Shown here in pieces: positions 42,201 to 51,006 of a stretch of DNA of 64,000 nucleotides. The position numbers were made by a program, and so were the translations under genes. The stretch is from Shiella aurantiaca. GTDB taxonomy: Bacteria > Bacteroidota > Bacteroidia > Cytophagales > Cyclobacteriaceae. Numbering within the stretch: position 1 is the first letter of the stretch; each line of letters starts with the position of its first letter. The DNA is taken from assembly GCA_030412945.1 (NCBI GenBank), contig JAUHJS010000003.1:249507-313506 (forward strand), read 5' to 3'. The notes under the pieces are model-generated. The model saw only the letters and a program-made list of their open reading frames with translations. It ran no database searches and was not told where the DNA came from.

Positions 42201-44764
42201 CTCAGTTCAGGTAGTTTTATGCCTACAAAACTGCTGTATGGATAATAGGGAAGGCTGAAATTATCGATACTGAAATCGCCTCCTTCTTCATACACTTTGC
42301 CGCTAAAGTGTGCAGTGAGCATACCCGGACTTTGCTGGTTTTTGGCTAAGGAAGCATTGAATTGGGCTTGGCCTTGCTCATTGGTATAGCCACTGAATAT
42401 TTCTTCCCGTTCGCTGTTGAAAGATTTGGAGGGATCATCAAAAACAAAACCATCATAGCCCTTGAAGCTGGTTTTGGTGGCGGTGTACAAAACTTCAAAT
42501 TCGGCCTTCAAGTTCTTGGCGATTGCCCCCGTAAGCCATTTTACAGAGAGTTTTCCGGTGAGGCTGGCATCGTCTGCCCTCAGCTTTTCCTTACCGAAAT
42601 CGAGGTCGATTTTAAGGCGATTGGGTTTTATGCTTTCTATTTTCACCTTTTTGCTAAAGCTGGTGCCACCCACTTTCACTACGGCTCGCCAGTTTCCGGT
42701 AATGGCCTCGTCCTCGGTTCGGGTACTAAAGCGGTAGATATTCCCCACAGGCGTGTTTTTCACCATTTTTTGGTAGAGTTGACCCATAGGTGTGTAGAGT
42801 TCCAAGGTAACCGGATGGTTTAGGGGGAGTTTCTTTTCCAAATCTTCCAAAATGAAGGAAAGATGCAGGGAATCGCCCGGACGCCATACGCCCCGTTCGC
42901 CATAGATAAAGCCTTTGAGGCCTTGCTGCACCATTTCTCCGCCCACATTGAATGAGCTGACCGATAAGGAATTGGCATCGTCTAGTTTTATATAAATGGT
43001 CTGGTCGCCTTGTTTTACTTTTGCGATAAATGGAGTTTCATTCAGTTGCGCGAAAGTGGCCACTCCATCGCCATCGGTAGTGGCTTGGGTGATTTCCTTT
43101 TGTTGGAAATTAATAAGGCTTACTTCGGCTCCTTTCAGCGGGTTGGCCGTGAGTAAGTTAGTGGCAATGATGGTTAAGGTTCCGTTATTTCCTTTTTTGG
43201 CGATGGCGCCTATGTCGCTGGCCAATAGGTTTTTGTGTACCGAGCGCGAATTGTTATAATAGGAACTATGGCAAGGGTTTTCCCGTTCGCGCCAATCGTA
43301 ATCCTCGGAATAGTAGTATTCGTTGTACGAATCCCAAGCATCGAACGTGCTATATCTGTTGTCATTAGGGGCAATGAGGCTTTCGTCCAAAGGAACGGCT
43401 TCCGCATTTTCGCCATTGCAGCCAAATACCGAAAATTCCTTGCGAATACTGAGTCGTACCTGATAAAGTGCACCCGGTTCGGCCTTCATCAATTCGGACA
43501 GATCTAAGGTAAATCGGTTCCACTCGCTCAGGTTGGTTACGCCCGAAGCATCCAAAGCCACAATCTTACGCGTGACTTCTTTGCCCACCCTTCGCAATTG
43601 GCTGTAGCCTTCGTAGTCGTTTACTTGGAAGAACTGCACCATGTTAGATTCATACACTTTGATGATTTGTACCATTACAGCCCGAAGGTTTACGGCTTCA
43701 AAAGGTAGCACCAAGCCATTGGTAGAGGGAAGAATCGTGCCCTTGCCTATAAAGCGAACGGCTGGGGAAACCTGCTCAAATCGAAGCTGAAGGCTGTATT
43801 CCTGAGGGAGAGAGGCATTTTGATAGTTCTTAATGCCGGATAATACATGCACGACTTTGTCGCCTGTGATGCGCTCGTTGAAATAAATTTTAATCTCCTG
43901 ATTGTGCTGAACACTGCGTAATTCATACACATCGGCTACTTCTACCAGTCCTTCTAAGTTTTGCTTGGCAAACAAAGGGTCGGAGAATTGCAATAATACA
44001 TACTGTTCGGGATAGTGAATTACCTTGGAAGCAATCAGGCTAAATTCGTTCAGTGAGGGAATGCGGATGCTTTCTTCCCCTTCTTTTTCGATGCCCAATA
44101 CTTCTCCATTGTAGGCTAAGCTAACCGAGCTGGCGGAAGAGCCTCTCGTGATACCTTTGATCAAGAAGCGATGTACCAATCCTTGTTTATCATGCGTCCA
44201 TTCTATGGAAAGTTTGCTTCCCTCTTGGTCGGCCTGCATCAATTTCTCGGCCTGCTCTTCGCTGATGCGATCGGCTGTTTTGAGTACTCCTTCAATCTGT
44301 TGTTTGCTCACATCTGAAGGGTTTTCCGCTTGAAGGCGTTCTACCTCAATAGAAAAATTTTGGGTGATGGTTTGAAAACCAAAGGTGAAGGTGTGCAAAT
44401 CATCTGGGATGTCATTAAATAACTCATCTAGCTGTACTTTGGCTAAATAATGCGTGCCAGGTGCTAGTCCTTCTTCCGCTTGAAATACCAAGGTATTGGC
44501 ATCCGCCCAACTGAATGTTCCCTTTGCCGAAGGCTCAAGGCTCATGATTTTGGCGAGATTGAGCGATTTTTGATCTTCATCCGATACGGCATTTACAAAG
44601 CGCACCTTGATGGGCGCACCTGATGATACCGTGCCATAGGTATAGGCACTTACATAACTTTGGTAAGCCACTTGCTGGTCAATCCAGTCGGTGGAAGGTT
44701 CATTTTTTTTGCCGCAAGCGCTGACAAGAAGGAGGAGTAAAAAAAAGTAACTTAGCTTTCTCAT
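39218..44764 (-). CDS. Alpha-2-macroglobulin family lipoprotein
   Basis: An 1,848-residue protein with a lipoprotein signal (MRKLSYFFLLLLLVSAC). It has the macroglobulin architecture: MG domains, an A2M-N block with LKGFIYGERGVWRPGDSLHL, the A2M block PTVHYLGPFYLDKGGKKTHT, then the thioester motif YPHGCIEQTVSAVFPQLYLS (GCIEQ, at about residue 1,398) and the alpha/alpha toroid (GGFTYWPGADQPDAWGSNYA), ending in further beta domains. It likely traps and inhibits attacking proteases in the periplasm. The intact CxEQ motif argues that it forms a thioester. The usual bacterial partner pbpC (penicillin-binding protein 1C) is not adjacent. A second ATG at 44770 (MHMRK) is possible. Confidence 0.96.
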   Translation of the reverse strand: MRKLSYFFLLLLLVSACGKKNEPSTDWIDQQVAYQSYVSAYTYGTVSSGAPIKVRFVNAVSDEDQKSLNLAKIMSLEPSAKGTFSWADANTLVFQAEEGLAPGTHYLAKVQLDELFNDIPDDLHTFTFGFQTITQNFSIEVERLQAENPSDVSKQQIEGVLKTADRISEEQAEKLMQADQEGSKLSIEWTHDKQGLVHRFLIKGITRGSSASSVSLAYNGEVLGIEKEGEESIRIPSLNEFSLIASKVIHYPEQYVLLQFSDPLFAKQNLEGLVEVADVYELRSVQHNQEIKIYFNERITGDKVVHVLSGIKNYQNASLPQEYSLQLRFEQVSPAVRFIGKGTILPSTNGLVLPFEAVNLRAVMVQIIKVYESNMVQFFQVNDYEGYSQLRRVGKEVTRKIVALDASGVTNLSEWNRFTLDLSELMKAEPGALYQVRLSIRKEFSVFGCNGENAEAVPLDESLIAPNDNRYSTFDAWDSYNEYYYSEDYDWRERENPCHSSYYNNSRSVHKNLLASDIGAIAKKGNNGTLTIIATNLLTANPLKGAEVSLINFQQKEITQATTDGDGVATFAQLNETPFIAKVKQGDQTIYIKLDDANSLSVSSFNVGGEMVQQGLKGFIYGERGVWRPGDSLHLSFILEDLEKKLPLNHPVTLELYTPMGQLYQKMVKNTPVGNIYRFSTRTEDEAITGNWRAVVKVGGTSFSKKVKIESIKPNRLKIDLDFGKEKLRADDASLTGKLSVKWLTGAIAKNLKAEFEVLYTATKTSFKGYDGFVFDDPSKSFNSEREEIFSGYTNEQGQAQFNASLAKNQQSPGMLTAHFSGKVYEEGGDFSIDNFSLPYYPYSSFVGIKLPELSSYGMLVTGKDHALQIATVNSSGEPISKQNVRVTVYKLDWRWWWDQSEGTFSNYISRDYYKVVYGGTVNTSNGKGTFNLRINEPEWGRYFIHVEDPSSGHSSGEIVYIDWPSYAGRESRQNPDGASILTLSTDKQKYETGDNMVISFEGSDKGKALISIENGSKVLSTQWIDTEKGLNEVSLEVKPEMAPNVYAHISLLQPHAQTENDLPMRMYGIVPIEVENKATHLLPVISAPKSTSPDKKTTIEIQEKDGKAMAYTLAVVDEGLLDITGFKTPNPWSNFYAREALGVKTWDIYEEVIGAYGGRLEHILTIGGDEETTAPKNLKANRFKPTVHYLGPFYLDKGGKKTHTISISDYVGSVKIMAVAAHPSGAYGSAEAVMEVKQPLMVLATLPRVLGPGEKVKLPVNVFVMEEGIKSIQASITVNDAFKKPITTQQSLSFSGTGDQTVYFDLETQTKIGVGTVKVQVQSGNNKAQTEIEIQVRTPNPSITQIQNGIVEAGKNLELNYSMSGLEGTNSAYLEVSQLPAINLRQRLGYLMNYPHGCIEQTVSAVFPQLYLSSFIDLSETEQSKTQNNINAAIERLKKFQHPEGGFTYWPGADQPDAWGSNYAGHFLLEAKKKGYFVPDDMLNQWKAYQRKTANNWSRNSAFFNSDLIQSYRLYTLALAGEAPMGALNRLRESSNRSLQGSWMLATAYAVLGQDAAVEELINTLDKTVAKYQEMSYSYGSNLRDEAIILECLIRLKKTEEYPYLLKKLAEELGKKDQWMSTQTTAFLLRAIALYLSENGEDENGEFSVRLANEKEETISLKKALWTKNVSVSPSTGKISIQNKGGATLFVRIIQTGTPLAGEEKAQENDLKMTVRYTNMNGESINPSQLAQGTNFMAEVTVYNPGTRGNYEEMALSQIFPSGWEIINTRLNDTQTYYGQEAPEYQDIRDDRVYTYFDLGAAQRKTIKVQLNATYQGRFYLPAVSCGAMYDNSVQAVVPGQWVEVIK

Positions 44765-44852
44765 GTGCATAGTGCAGGTTTAGAAAACTAAGTTACTAGA
44801 AATTATGAATGTGTAGGGCTTAGCCTTAACAGAAACTGTACGCTTCGGATAA

Positions 44853-46586
44853 TTACGCCTTCAAACGCATATCAGCAATGATACGCTGAATCTTTTCATC
44901 CAATTGTTTTTCTACCGCTGCATAGGCTTTGGTATCTGGCAAAGGAGCATTTACGCTAAAGTAAAATTTGATTTTTGGCTCCGTGCCCGAAGGTCGTGCC
45001 GATACCTTAGTGCCATCGGCTGTCTCGAATTGCAGCACATTGGAGCTAGGAAAATTCAAGACTTTTTCTTCCTTACTCGGCACATGAAGCGATTGTCCTT
45101 TTTGGTAATCGTGCATCCATACCACCGGTGATCCGGCCAGCATTTGTGGTGGATTTTCGCGGAGGTCTTTCATCATTTGGTTGATTTCGGCTACTCCACT
45201 CATACCTTTCTTGGTTAGAGAAATTAAATCTTCCTTATAGAAGCCAAATTGCTTATAAATATCCAACAACATTTCAAAAGGAGTGATTTTCTCCTCACGG
45301 GCATAAGCCATTACTTCGGCAATAATGGCACAGGCGGCCACGGCATCTTTATCGCGCACGAAATCGGTAATCATATAGCCGTAGCTTTCTTCTCCGCCTA
45401 CTAGAAACCTGCGCTTGCCTTCCCACTCACGGATAAGGGAAGCGATGTATTTGAATCCCGTGAGGGTATTGTAGCAATCTACTCCAAAGCCCTGAGAGAT
45501 TTTCTCCCACAAATCGGTCGTAACAATGGTTTTCACCATGTAATCAGTAGGAAGTAATCTTTGGGCTTTTTTATGGCTTTTTAATAGGTAATAAATAATC
45601 AAGGTGCCCGTTTGGTTGCCATTAAGCAATTGAAACTGGCCTTGTGGATTTTTTATGGCAATACCTACGCGGTCGGTATCGGGGTCTGTTGCCATCACCA
45701 AGTCAGCATCAACCTTCTTGCCCAAATCAAGGGCCATTTTCAGGGCTTCTTTTTCTTCCGGATTAGGGTATACCACAGTAGGGAAATTGCCATCGGGTTG
45801 GGCCTGGGCTTCCACAATCGATACATTGGTAAAGCCGAGATTTTTCAAGGCCTGAGGCACTAAGGTGATGCCCGTTCCGTGGATGGATGAATACACAATC
45901 CGGATATCATTATGCTTTTTCACCAATTCCGGATTCACACTTAGTCCTTTGATAGCTTCTAAATAGAGCGTGTCGATTTCTCCCGATAGTGAAATGATGT
46001 TTTCAGGTACCGGATTGAATTTTACTTCTTCAATTCCCTTAATGCGGTCCACTTCCGCGATTACGTTTTTATCATGCGGTGGGGTGAGTTGTGCCCCATC
46101 AGTCCAATAGGCTTTGTAGCCATTGTATTCTTTAGGATTATGCGAAGCGGTAATCACCACTCCACTTTTGCATCCGAAATGTCTAATAGCAAAAGAGAGC
46201 TCAGGTGTAGGTCTGAGTTCTTGAAATAGATAGACTTTGATACCATTGGCCGAAAAAACATTAGCCGTGGTTTGGGCTAGCAGCTTACTGTTATTGCGCG
46301 AATCATAGGCTACCACCACTGCGTTTTCTTCTTTAGGAAAACATGCATTGATGTAATTGGCTAAGCCCTGCGTGGCCATACCTACGGTGTAGATATTCAT
46401 ACGGTTAGAGCCAATGCCCATTAATCCGCGAAGACCTCCCGTTCCGAATTCAAGAGTTTTATAAAACGACTCCAATAATTCAGTGCGGTTTTCGGGTTTT
46501 TGCAGAACCAAAATCTCTTGTTTGGCTTCCTCGCTAATGGGGCTGTTTAGCCATTGCGCAACGCGCTGTTGTACGATTTCTTCCAT
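44853..46586 (-). CDS. Phosphohexomutase (phosphoglucomutase/phosphomannomutase family)
   Basis: A 577-residue alpha-D-phosphohexomutase. Catalytic Ser motif SGVVITASHNPKEYNGYK, Mg-binding loop VMATDPDTDRVGIAIK, sugar-binding FLVGGEESYGYM and the phosphate-binding end SARPSGTEPKIKFYFSV. It interconverts glucose-1- and -6-phosphate or mannose equivalents. Start at ATG 46586 (MEEIVQQRV); a slightly longer frame exists. It lies 67 bp downstream of hppD, with a terminator between. Confidence 0.96.
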   Translation of the reverse strand: MEEIVQQRVAQWLNSPISEEAKQEILVLQKPENRTELLESFYKTLEFGTGGLRGLMGIGSNRMNIYTVGMATQGLANYINACFPKEENAVVVAYDSRNNSKLLAQTTANVFSANGIKVYLFQELRPTPELSFAIRHFGCKSGVVITASHNPKEYNGYKAYWTDGAQLTPPHDKNVIAEVDRIKGIEEVKFNPVPENIISLSGEIDTLYLEAIKGLSVNPELVKKHNDIRIVYSSIHGTGITLVPQALKNLGFTNVSIVEAQAQPDGNFPTVVYPNPEEKEALKMALDLGKKVDADLVMATDPDTDRVGIAIKNPQGQFQLLNGNQTGTLIIYYLLKSHKKAQRLLPTDYMVKTIVTTDLWEKISQGFGVDCYNTLTGFKYIASLIREWEGKRRFLVGGEESYGYMITDFVRDKDAVAACAIIAEVMAYAREEKITPFEMLLDIYKQFGFYKEDLISLTKKGMSGVAEINQMMKDLRENPPQMLAGSPVVWMHDYQKGQSLHVPSKEEKVLNFPSSNVLQFETADGTKVSARPSGTEPKIKFYFSVNAPLPDTKAYAAVEKQLDEKIQRIIADMRLKA

Positions 46587-46595
46587 GGATATCGA

Positions 46596-46626
46596 ATAAA
46601 AAGCCAACAAATCTCTTTGTTGGCTT
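46596..46626 (-). terminator. Terminator of hppD
   Basis: Minus strand: AAGCCAACAAA, four-base loop, TTTGTTGGCTT, then TTTTTA. An 11-base perfect stem, 26 bases after the hppD stop. It lies just before the phosphohexomutase ATG. Confidence 0.9.
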
Positions 46627-46652
46627 AGTAAATAATGAGTCTAATATACAGA

Positions 46653-47756
46653 TTATAAGTTTCCGCGTAAAGCTTGTTCGCGTTCAATTGATTCAAAAAG
46701 TGCCTTGAAGTTTCCTTTTCCGAAGGATTTGGCTCCTTTGCGCTGAATAATTTCAAAGAAAAGAGTAGGGCGATCTTGCACAGGCTTGGTGAAAATCTGT
46801 AAAAGGTAACCCTCCTCATCGCGATCCACCAAGATATTGAGCTCACGAAGGGGTTTGATGTCTTCATCTATCTTGCCTACGCGGTCCAGCAGGTCATCGT
46901 AATAGGTTTGTGGTACCATCAGGAATTCAACCCCTCTTTTACGCAACTCACTCACTGTGTGTATGATATCATGGGTGGCAATGGCAATGTGCTGCACACC
47001 CGGACCATTATAAAAATCGAGGTATTCTTCAATCTGTGATTTCTTTTTGCCATCTGCAGGCTCATTGATAGGAAACTTGATATAGCCATTGCCATTGGAA
47101 ACCACTTTCGACATCAGGGCGGAATATTCGGTAGAAATATCCTTATCGTCAAAAGTAAGCAGAAGGGTAAAGCCCATAACTTTTTCATAAAACTCTACCC
47201 ATTCGTTCATTTTGCCGAGTTCCACATTCCCTACACAGTGGTCGACATATTGAAGACCCACCGGGCTAACGTTAGCTTCACTCTTACGTGTTACATAGCC
47301 AGGTAAGAAGGCGCCATTATAGTTTTTACGTTCTACAAAAGTGTGAATAGTTTCCCCGTAGGTGTAGATAGAAGCTACTTTTACTTCTCCATGCTCATCT
47401 TTCAATACTTTGGGTGCTTCAGCTGAGCGGGCACCGCGGCTGGTAGTTTCTTGGTAAGATTTTTCGGCATCATCCACCCACAGCGCCAACACTTTCACGC
47501 CATCGCCATGTTTGGATACGTGTTGAGTGATGGGCGAATCTTGCTGCAAAGCGGAGGTAAGTACCAAGCGGATTTTTCCTTGTTTGAGCACATACGAAGC
47601 GCGGTCTCTCACGCCCGTTTCGGGGCCGCAGTAGGCTACCAGTTCATAGCCAAAGGCGTATTGGTAGTAGAGGGCCGATTGCTTGGCATTGCCCACATAA
47701 AGTTCGATATAGTCGGTTCCGTTGATAGGAAGAAAATCGGTGGCTGTATTTGTCAT
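46653..47756 (-). CDS. hppD: 4-hydroxyphenylpyruvate dioxygenase
   Basis: A 367-residue vicinal-oxygen-chelate dioxygenase. N-domain: GTDYIELYVGNAKQSALYYQ; C-domain iron ligands: first His in QYVDHCVGNVELGKMNEW, second in VQHIAIATHDIIHTVSEL, Glu in TLFFEIIQRKGAKSFGKGNF. It converts 4-hydroxyphenylpyruvate to homogentisate in tyrosine catabolism. A TAACTTTG -7 element (complement of 47782-47789) lies 26-33 bp upstream. No hmgA or fahA is adjacent. Confidence 0.98.
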   Translation of the reverse strand: MTNTATDFLPINGTDYIELYVGNAKQSALYYQYAFGYELVAYCGPETGVRDRASYVLKQGKIRLVLTSALQQDSPITQHVSKHGDGVKVLALWVDDAEKSYQETTSRGARSAEAPKVLKDEHGEVKVASIYTYGETIHTFVERKNYNGAFLPGYVTRKSEANVSPVGLQYVDHCVGNVELGKMNEWVEFYEKVMGFTLLLTFDDKDISTEYSALMSKVVSNGNGYIKFPINEPADGKKKSQIEEYLDFYNGPGVQHIAIATHDIIHTVSELRKRGVEFLMVPQTYYDDLLDRVGKIDEDIKPLRELNILVDRDEEGYLLQIFTKPVQDRPTLFFEIIQRKGAKSFGKGNFKALFESIEREQALRGNL

Positions 47757-47781
47757 AGTTGTGTTGTCGAGTAATGAGGGA

Positions 47782-47789
47782 CAAAGTTA
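47782..47789 (-). promoter_or_regulatory. -7 promoter element of hppD
   Basis: TAACTTTG on the minus strand, matching TAnnTTTG. The -33 position holds TTT rather than TTG. Confidence 0.6.
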
Positions 47790-47848
47790 GTTTTTTCGCA
47801 GTTTTTTAAAAACTTCAATCGTTTTCGGGGCATAATTTTCCATCTTTT

Positions 47849-47879
47849 TTGGAAGATTGCCCACTAAGTAGCAGTTTTG
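47849..47879 (+). promoter_or_regulatory. Promoter of the 141-residue hypothetical gene
   Basis: TTG at 47849-47851, exactly 20 nt spacer, then CAGTTTTG at 47872-47879 (one mismatch to TAnnTTTG). Transcription would start about 15 nt before the ATG. Confidence 0.55.
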
Positions 47880-47899
47880 TAAAAAAATACTCGTACTCA

Positions 47900-48325
47900 A
47901 TGGATATTAAAGCGCTCAATAAAGCACTTGTTGCGATAGCAGAAAAGAAAAATGAGCTGAGCAAGCTTAGCTACGATCATAAAAACTACGATCAGGTAGA
48001 GGAAGAATTGCATGACATGGAAGACGATTTCATGGAGGAATTTGGTAACTACTTAGAAGAAGCCTTGCATTTTGTGCATGATGAGTTTTGCTCTGACAAC
48101 GATGTGCTATTACCTATCGCTTACATTGCCAATGAGTATAAAGTAAGTGGAAAAAATAGCGATGGTTCGGTTTCGTATGATGTGGATCCAAGCCAAGGGG
48201 TAATTGTGGAAGCTGATGATTTTCCGGGTAAATCAACTCGCTTAGTGATTTTGCCTAGTCCTCCACGCATTATCTTGCAGATTGGTGCTGATAAAAAAGA
48301 AGTCGTTTGGACGGCCGATAAGTAA
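47900..48325 (+). CDS. Conserved hypothetical protein, 141 residues
   Basis: Starts MDIKALNKALVAIAEKKNEL. It has an N-terminal helical region rich in acidic residues (YDQVEEELHDMEDDFMEEFG) and a beta-rich C-terminal half (RLVILPSPPRIILQIGADK). No signal peptide or known domain. ATG 47900 is preferred because the longer frame from 47849 starts in the promoter. It ends at a bidirectional terminator with the next gene. Confidence 0.8.
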   Translation: MDIKALNKALVAIAEKKNELSKLSYDHKNYDQVEEELHDMEDDFMEEFGNYLEEALHFVHDEFCSDNDVLLPIAYIANEYKVSGKNSDGSVSYDVDPSQGVIVEADDFPGKSTRLVILPSPPRIILQIGADKKEVVWTADK

Positions 48326-48332
48326 TAAAAAC

Positions 48333-48361
48333 GAAAGGAGGTGATTTGCCTCCTTTTTTTA
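48333..48361. terminator. Bidirectional terminator
   Basis: AAAGGAGG, loop TGATTTG, CCTCCTTTTTTT; A and T tracts on both sides. It separates the convergent 47900-48325 and 48369-48809 genes. Confidence 0.88.
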
Positions 48362-48368
48362 TGTCTTT

Positions 48369-48809
48369 TTACTGTAGCGCTTTATTGATTTTCTTGAAAT
48401 ACCAGCGTATGGCCGATAGTTCATCTTTGAATACATTGGTAATGAACTTTCCGCTTTCCGATACGCCCTCATAGTTTAATACCGCCTGACTCGCAAAAAA
48501 TGAGGAGGGCATTACTACCGCTTGGTGCGTAAAGCCTAGGCGTTCGTAAATAGGATTGATTTCTTTTTCCAGCCATTCAATTTCCTCATTTCGAATCATG
48601 GTTATGCCGCTTACATTGGCATACATAAGCAAGGTTTCTTGCCGATTCAAAATATTGGGTAGGTATTTTTCATATACCTCTATGGAATCGTAGATAAGTC
48701 GCTTGAATATTTTTTCGGTAAGTACGCCACTCCACACTTCCTTGATGAAAGGTTGGCCTTGCATATCCTCAATGGAAATGTCGAGCATTTTACTTGTGTA
48801 AAGCTTCAT
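48369..48809 (-). CDS. Hypothetical protein, 146 residues, possibly STAS-like
   Basis: A cytoplasmic alpha/beta protein: MKLYTSKMLDISIEDMQGQP, EVWSGVLTEKIFKRLIYDSI, TLLMYANVSGITMIRNEEIE, and at the end FITNVFKDELSAIRWYFKK. The alternating strand/helix pattern and the terminal F-x-(D/E)-x-x-A-xxW-like end recall SpoIIAA/STAS-like proteins of Bacteroidota, but I cannot confirm this. No neighbours of related function. Confidence 0.65.
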   Translation of the reverse strand: MKLYTSKMLDISIEDMQGQPFIKEVWSGVLTEKIFKRLIYDSIEVYEKYLPNILNRQETLLMYANVSGITMIRNEEIEWLEKEINPIYERLGFTHQAVVMPSSFFASQAVLNYEGVSESGKFITNVFKDELSAIRWYFKKINKALQ

Positions 48810-48873
48810 TCGTGGGTGGTTGGTTGGATTTTGGCGAATTGCTCCGCAGCTAATAATGGCAAGAATAAGGTTT

Positions 48874-49938
48874 TTAATTACTTTTTACAAAGCTCCCAAG
48901 CCATTTTACATGATTTTCATGTTTTTTTAACAAGGCCTTTACATGGTTTTGTTCCTTATGTCCCTCAAAATCAATAATAAATTGGTACGAAAAGCCACTT
49001 TGGCCTTTTAGCGGTCTGCTTTCAATTTTTGAAAGACTGATGCCCGCCTGTACGAAATCATCGAGGAAGCGCGCCAAGCTGCCGGGAGTATCGGGTAGTT
49101 TGGCTATGATGCTGGTGGTATCGTTCCCGCTCAATTGGTTTTCAAAATCTTTGGCTAAGATGAGAAAGCGAGTTTGGTTGAGTTCGCTATCTTCAATGTT
49201 TTCAAAAAGAATAGGCACCAGATGGATTTTAGCCGCAACGGGAGCACAAAGTGCTGCGGAATGTTTGTCATCCTTAGCTTGCAACACAGCCTGTGAGGTA
49301 GAGGCCACCGGAACCAGCGTAATATCGGGCGGAAACATCTCTTTCAAGAATTTTCCGCACTGGCGAAAGGCAATATCTTTGGAATAGATTCGCTTGATAT
49401 CTTGTATCTTCTCGCTGTTGCTGGCCAGACAAAAATGTATGGGCATGATATGTTCTGCAGCAATGTGTAAATCAAATTCGCTAAGGCAATCGATGGTCTC
49501 AACTACTGACCCAGCCTGATTATTTTCAATGGGAACCACGCCAAAACGTACTCTTTCGGTACTCACCGCTTCAAATACACTACGAATTTCGGGTAGGGCC
49601 ACATAATCGCTAAGCGTACCAAAGCGGCTTTCGGCTGCCTGATGGGTGAAGCTGCCCTCGGGGCCGAGGTAAGCCACCCGCTCGGGCATTTCGTGGTGGC
49701 GACTTACGGCAAATATTTCCAGAAAAATGGCTTCTATGGCTTTTGGAGAGAGTTTTCCTTCCGAAAGTGTGCTGAGCCGCTCAATAATCGCTTTTTCCCT
49801 TTCGGGGCGGTAAATTAAGGTTTGATTGCTCTTTTTAAGATCACCCACTTTTTTCACCCAGTCCATACGCTGCTCCAATAAGGCCAGCAAAGAACTGTCG
49901 ATGGCATCGATTTGGGCTCTTATCTCGTCCAGCGTCAT
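48874..49938 (-). CDS. pheA: Bifunctional chorismate mutase/prephenate dehydratase
   Basis: A 354-residue protein. N-terminal chorismate mutase helices: TLDEIRAQIDAIDSSLLALL and YRPEREKAIIERLS. Prephenate dehydratase: VAYLGPEGSFTHQAAESRFG, FGVVPIENNQAGSVVETIDC and the catalytic Thr region NQTRFLILAKDF. A C-terminal ACT regulatory domain starts with IIAKLPDTPGSLARFL and includes SKIESRPLKGQSGFSYQF (ESRP). It makes phenylpyruvate for phenylalanine; the ACT domain confers phenylalanine inhibition. ATG 49938 is chosen because the longer frame overlaps trpS. Four bases downstream of trpS. Confidence 0.97.
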   Translation of the reverse strand: MTLDEIRAQIDAIDSSLLALLEQRMDWVKKVGDLKKSNQTLIYRPEREKAIIERLSTLSEGKLSPKAIEAIFLEIFAVSRHHEMPERVAYLGPEGSFTHQAAESRFGTLSDYVALPEIRSVFEAVSTERVRFGVVPIENNQAGSVVETIDCLSEFDLHIAAEHIMPIHFCLASNSEKIQDIKRIYSKDIAFRQCGKFLKEMFPPDITLVPVASTSQAVLQAKDDKHSAALCAPVAAKIHLVPILFENIEDSELNQTRFLILAKDFENQLSGNDTTSIIAKLPDTPGSLARFLDDFVQAGISLSKIESRPLKGQSGFSYQFIIDFEGHKEQNHVKALLKKHENHVKWLGSFVKSN

Positions 49939-49942
49939 GGTA

Positions 49943-50917
49943 TCAAGAGCTGAAGCCCAGTTTTTGGCGCACATTTTTCAAGACCTCAGCCGCAATCACA
50001 CGGGCTTTGGCTTCCCCTTCTTGCAGCTTTCTTTCTAGTTCAGGAAGGTTTTCCATGTAGAAATTGTAGGTTTCTCTTTCTTTGGCGAAAGTGTTTAGAA
50101 TTAATTCGTACAAAGCTTGTTTGGCATGGCCATAACCGTAATTTCCTCCAAGGTAGTTTTTACGCATTTGCTCAATCTCTTCAGCGGAAGCCAGGAGTTT
50201 ATACAAAGCAAAAACATGGCAGGTATCTGGATTTTTTGGTTCTTCCAAAGGCGTGCTGTCGGTAACGATAGCCATTACATTCTTGCGCAAGTCTTTGTCG
50301 GACTGAAAAATATCGATGGTGTTTTTGTACGATTTACTCATCTTTTGCCCATCAATACCCGGCACTATCATCACATTTTCATCGATTAGTGCTTCAGGTA
50401 CTACAAAAGTTTCCCCATACTGGTGATTGAAGGAGCTGGCAATGTCGCGAGTGATTTCCAAATGCTGCAATTGGTCTTTGCCCACAGGTACATAATTGGC
50501 CTCGTAGAGCAAAATATCGCAGGCCATAAGCACGGGATAGGTAAATAATCCGGCATTTACATCGGCCAGTCGGTCCGACTTATCCTTAAATGAGTGCGCA
50601 TTGGCCAACATAGGAAAAGGCGTATAGCAGCTCAAATACCACGTGAGTTCACACACCTCAGGAATGCGCGACTGACGGTAGAAGATATTTTTATCAGTAT
50701 CAAAACCAAAGGCTAACCATGCGGCTGCAACGGAATTGACATTGTAGATTCGGTCTTCGGCATTTTTAATGGTGGTGAGCGAGTGCAGGTCGGCTATAAA
50801 AAATAAGGACTGATTGCCCGACTGCTGCGATAATTTAATAGCCGGCTTAATTGCTCCTAAAATATTGCCCAAATGGGGCTTCCCGCTACTTTGTATTCCG
50901 GTTAAAATTCTGGCCAT
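49943..50917 (-). CDS. trpS: Tryptophanyl-tRNA synthetase
   Basis: A 324-residue class I synthetase: MARILTGIQSSGKPHLGNIL (HIGH-like PHLGN), VPVGKDQLQHLEITRDIA, and KMSKS intact in IVPGIDGQKMSKSYKNTIDI. It charges tRNA-Trp. ATG 50917 follows the family start (ARILTG); an upstream frame from 50962 adds a non-family hydrophobic stretch. It lies four bases upstream of pheA, so aromatic amino-acid genes are paired. Confidence 0.97.
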   Translation of the reverse strand: MARILTGIQSSGKPHLGNILGAIKPAIKLSQQSGNQSLFFIADLHSLTTIKNAEDRIYNVNSVAAAWLAFGFDTDKNIFYRQSRIPEVCELTWYLSCYTPFPMLANAHSFKDKSDRLADVNAGLFTYPVLMACDILLYEANYVPVGKDQLQHLEITRDIASSFNHQYGETFVVPEALIDENVMIVPGIDGQKMSKSYKNTIDIFQSDKDLRKNVMAIVTDSTPLEEPKNPDTCHVFALYKLLASAEEIEQMRKNYLGGNYGYGHAKQALYELILNTFAKERETYNFYMENLPELERKLQEGEAKARVIAAEVLKNVRQKLGFSS

Positions 50918-51006
50918 TGTATAAATAAATAAGAAGTCCGAAATTAATAAAACTCTCCCCACAATTCGAATAAAATGATGGGAATGCTGTAAAATTGCCG
51001 AAGATT

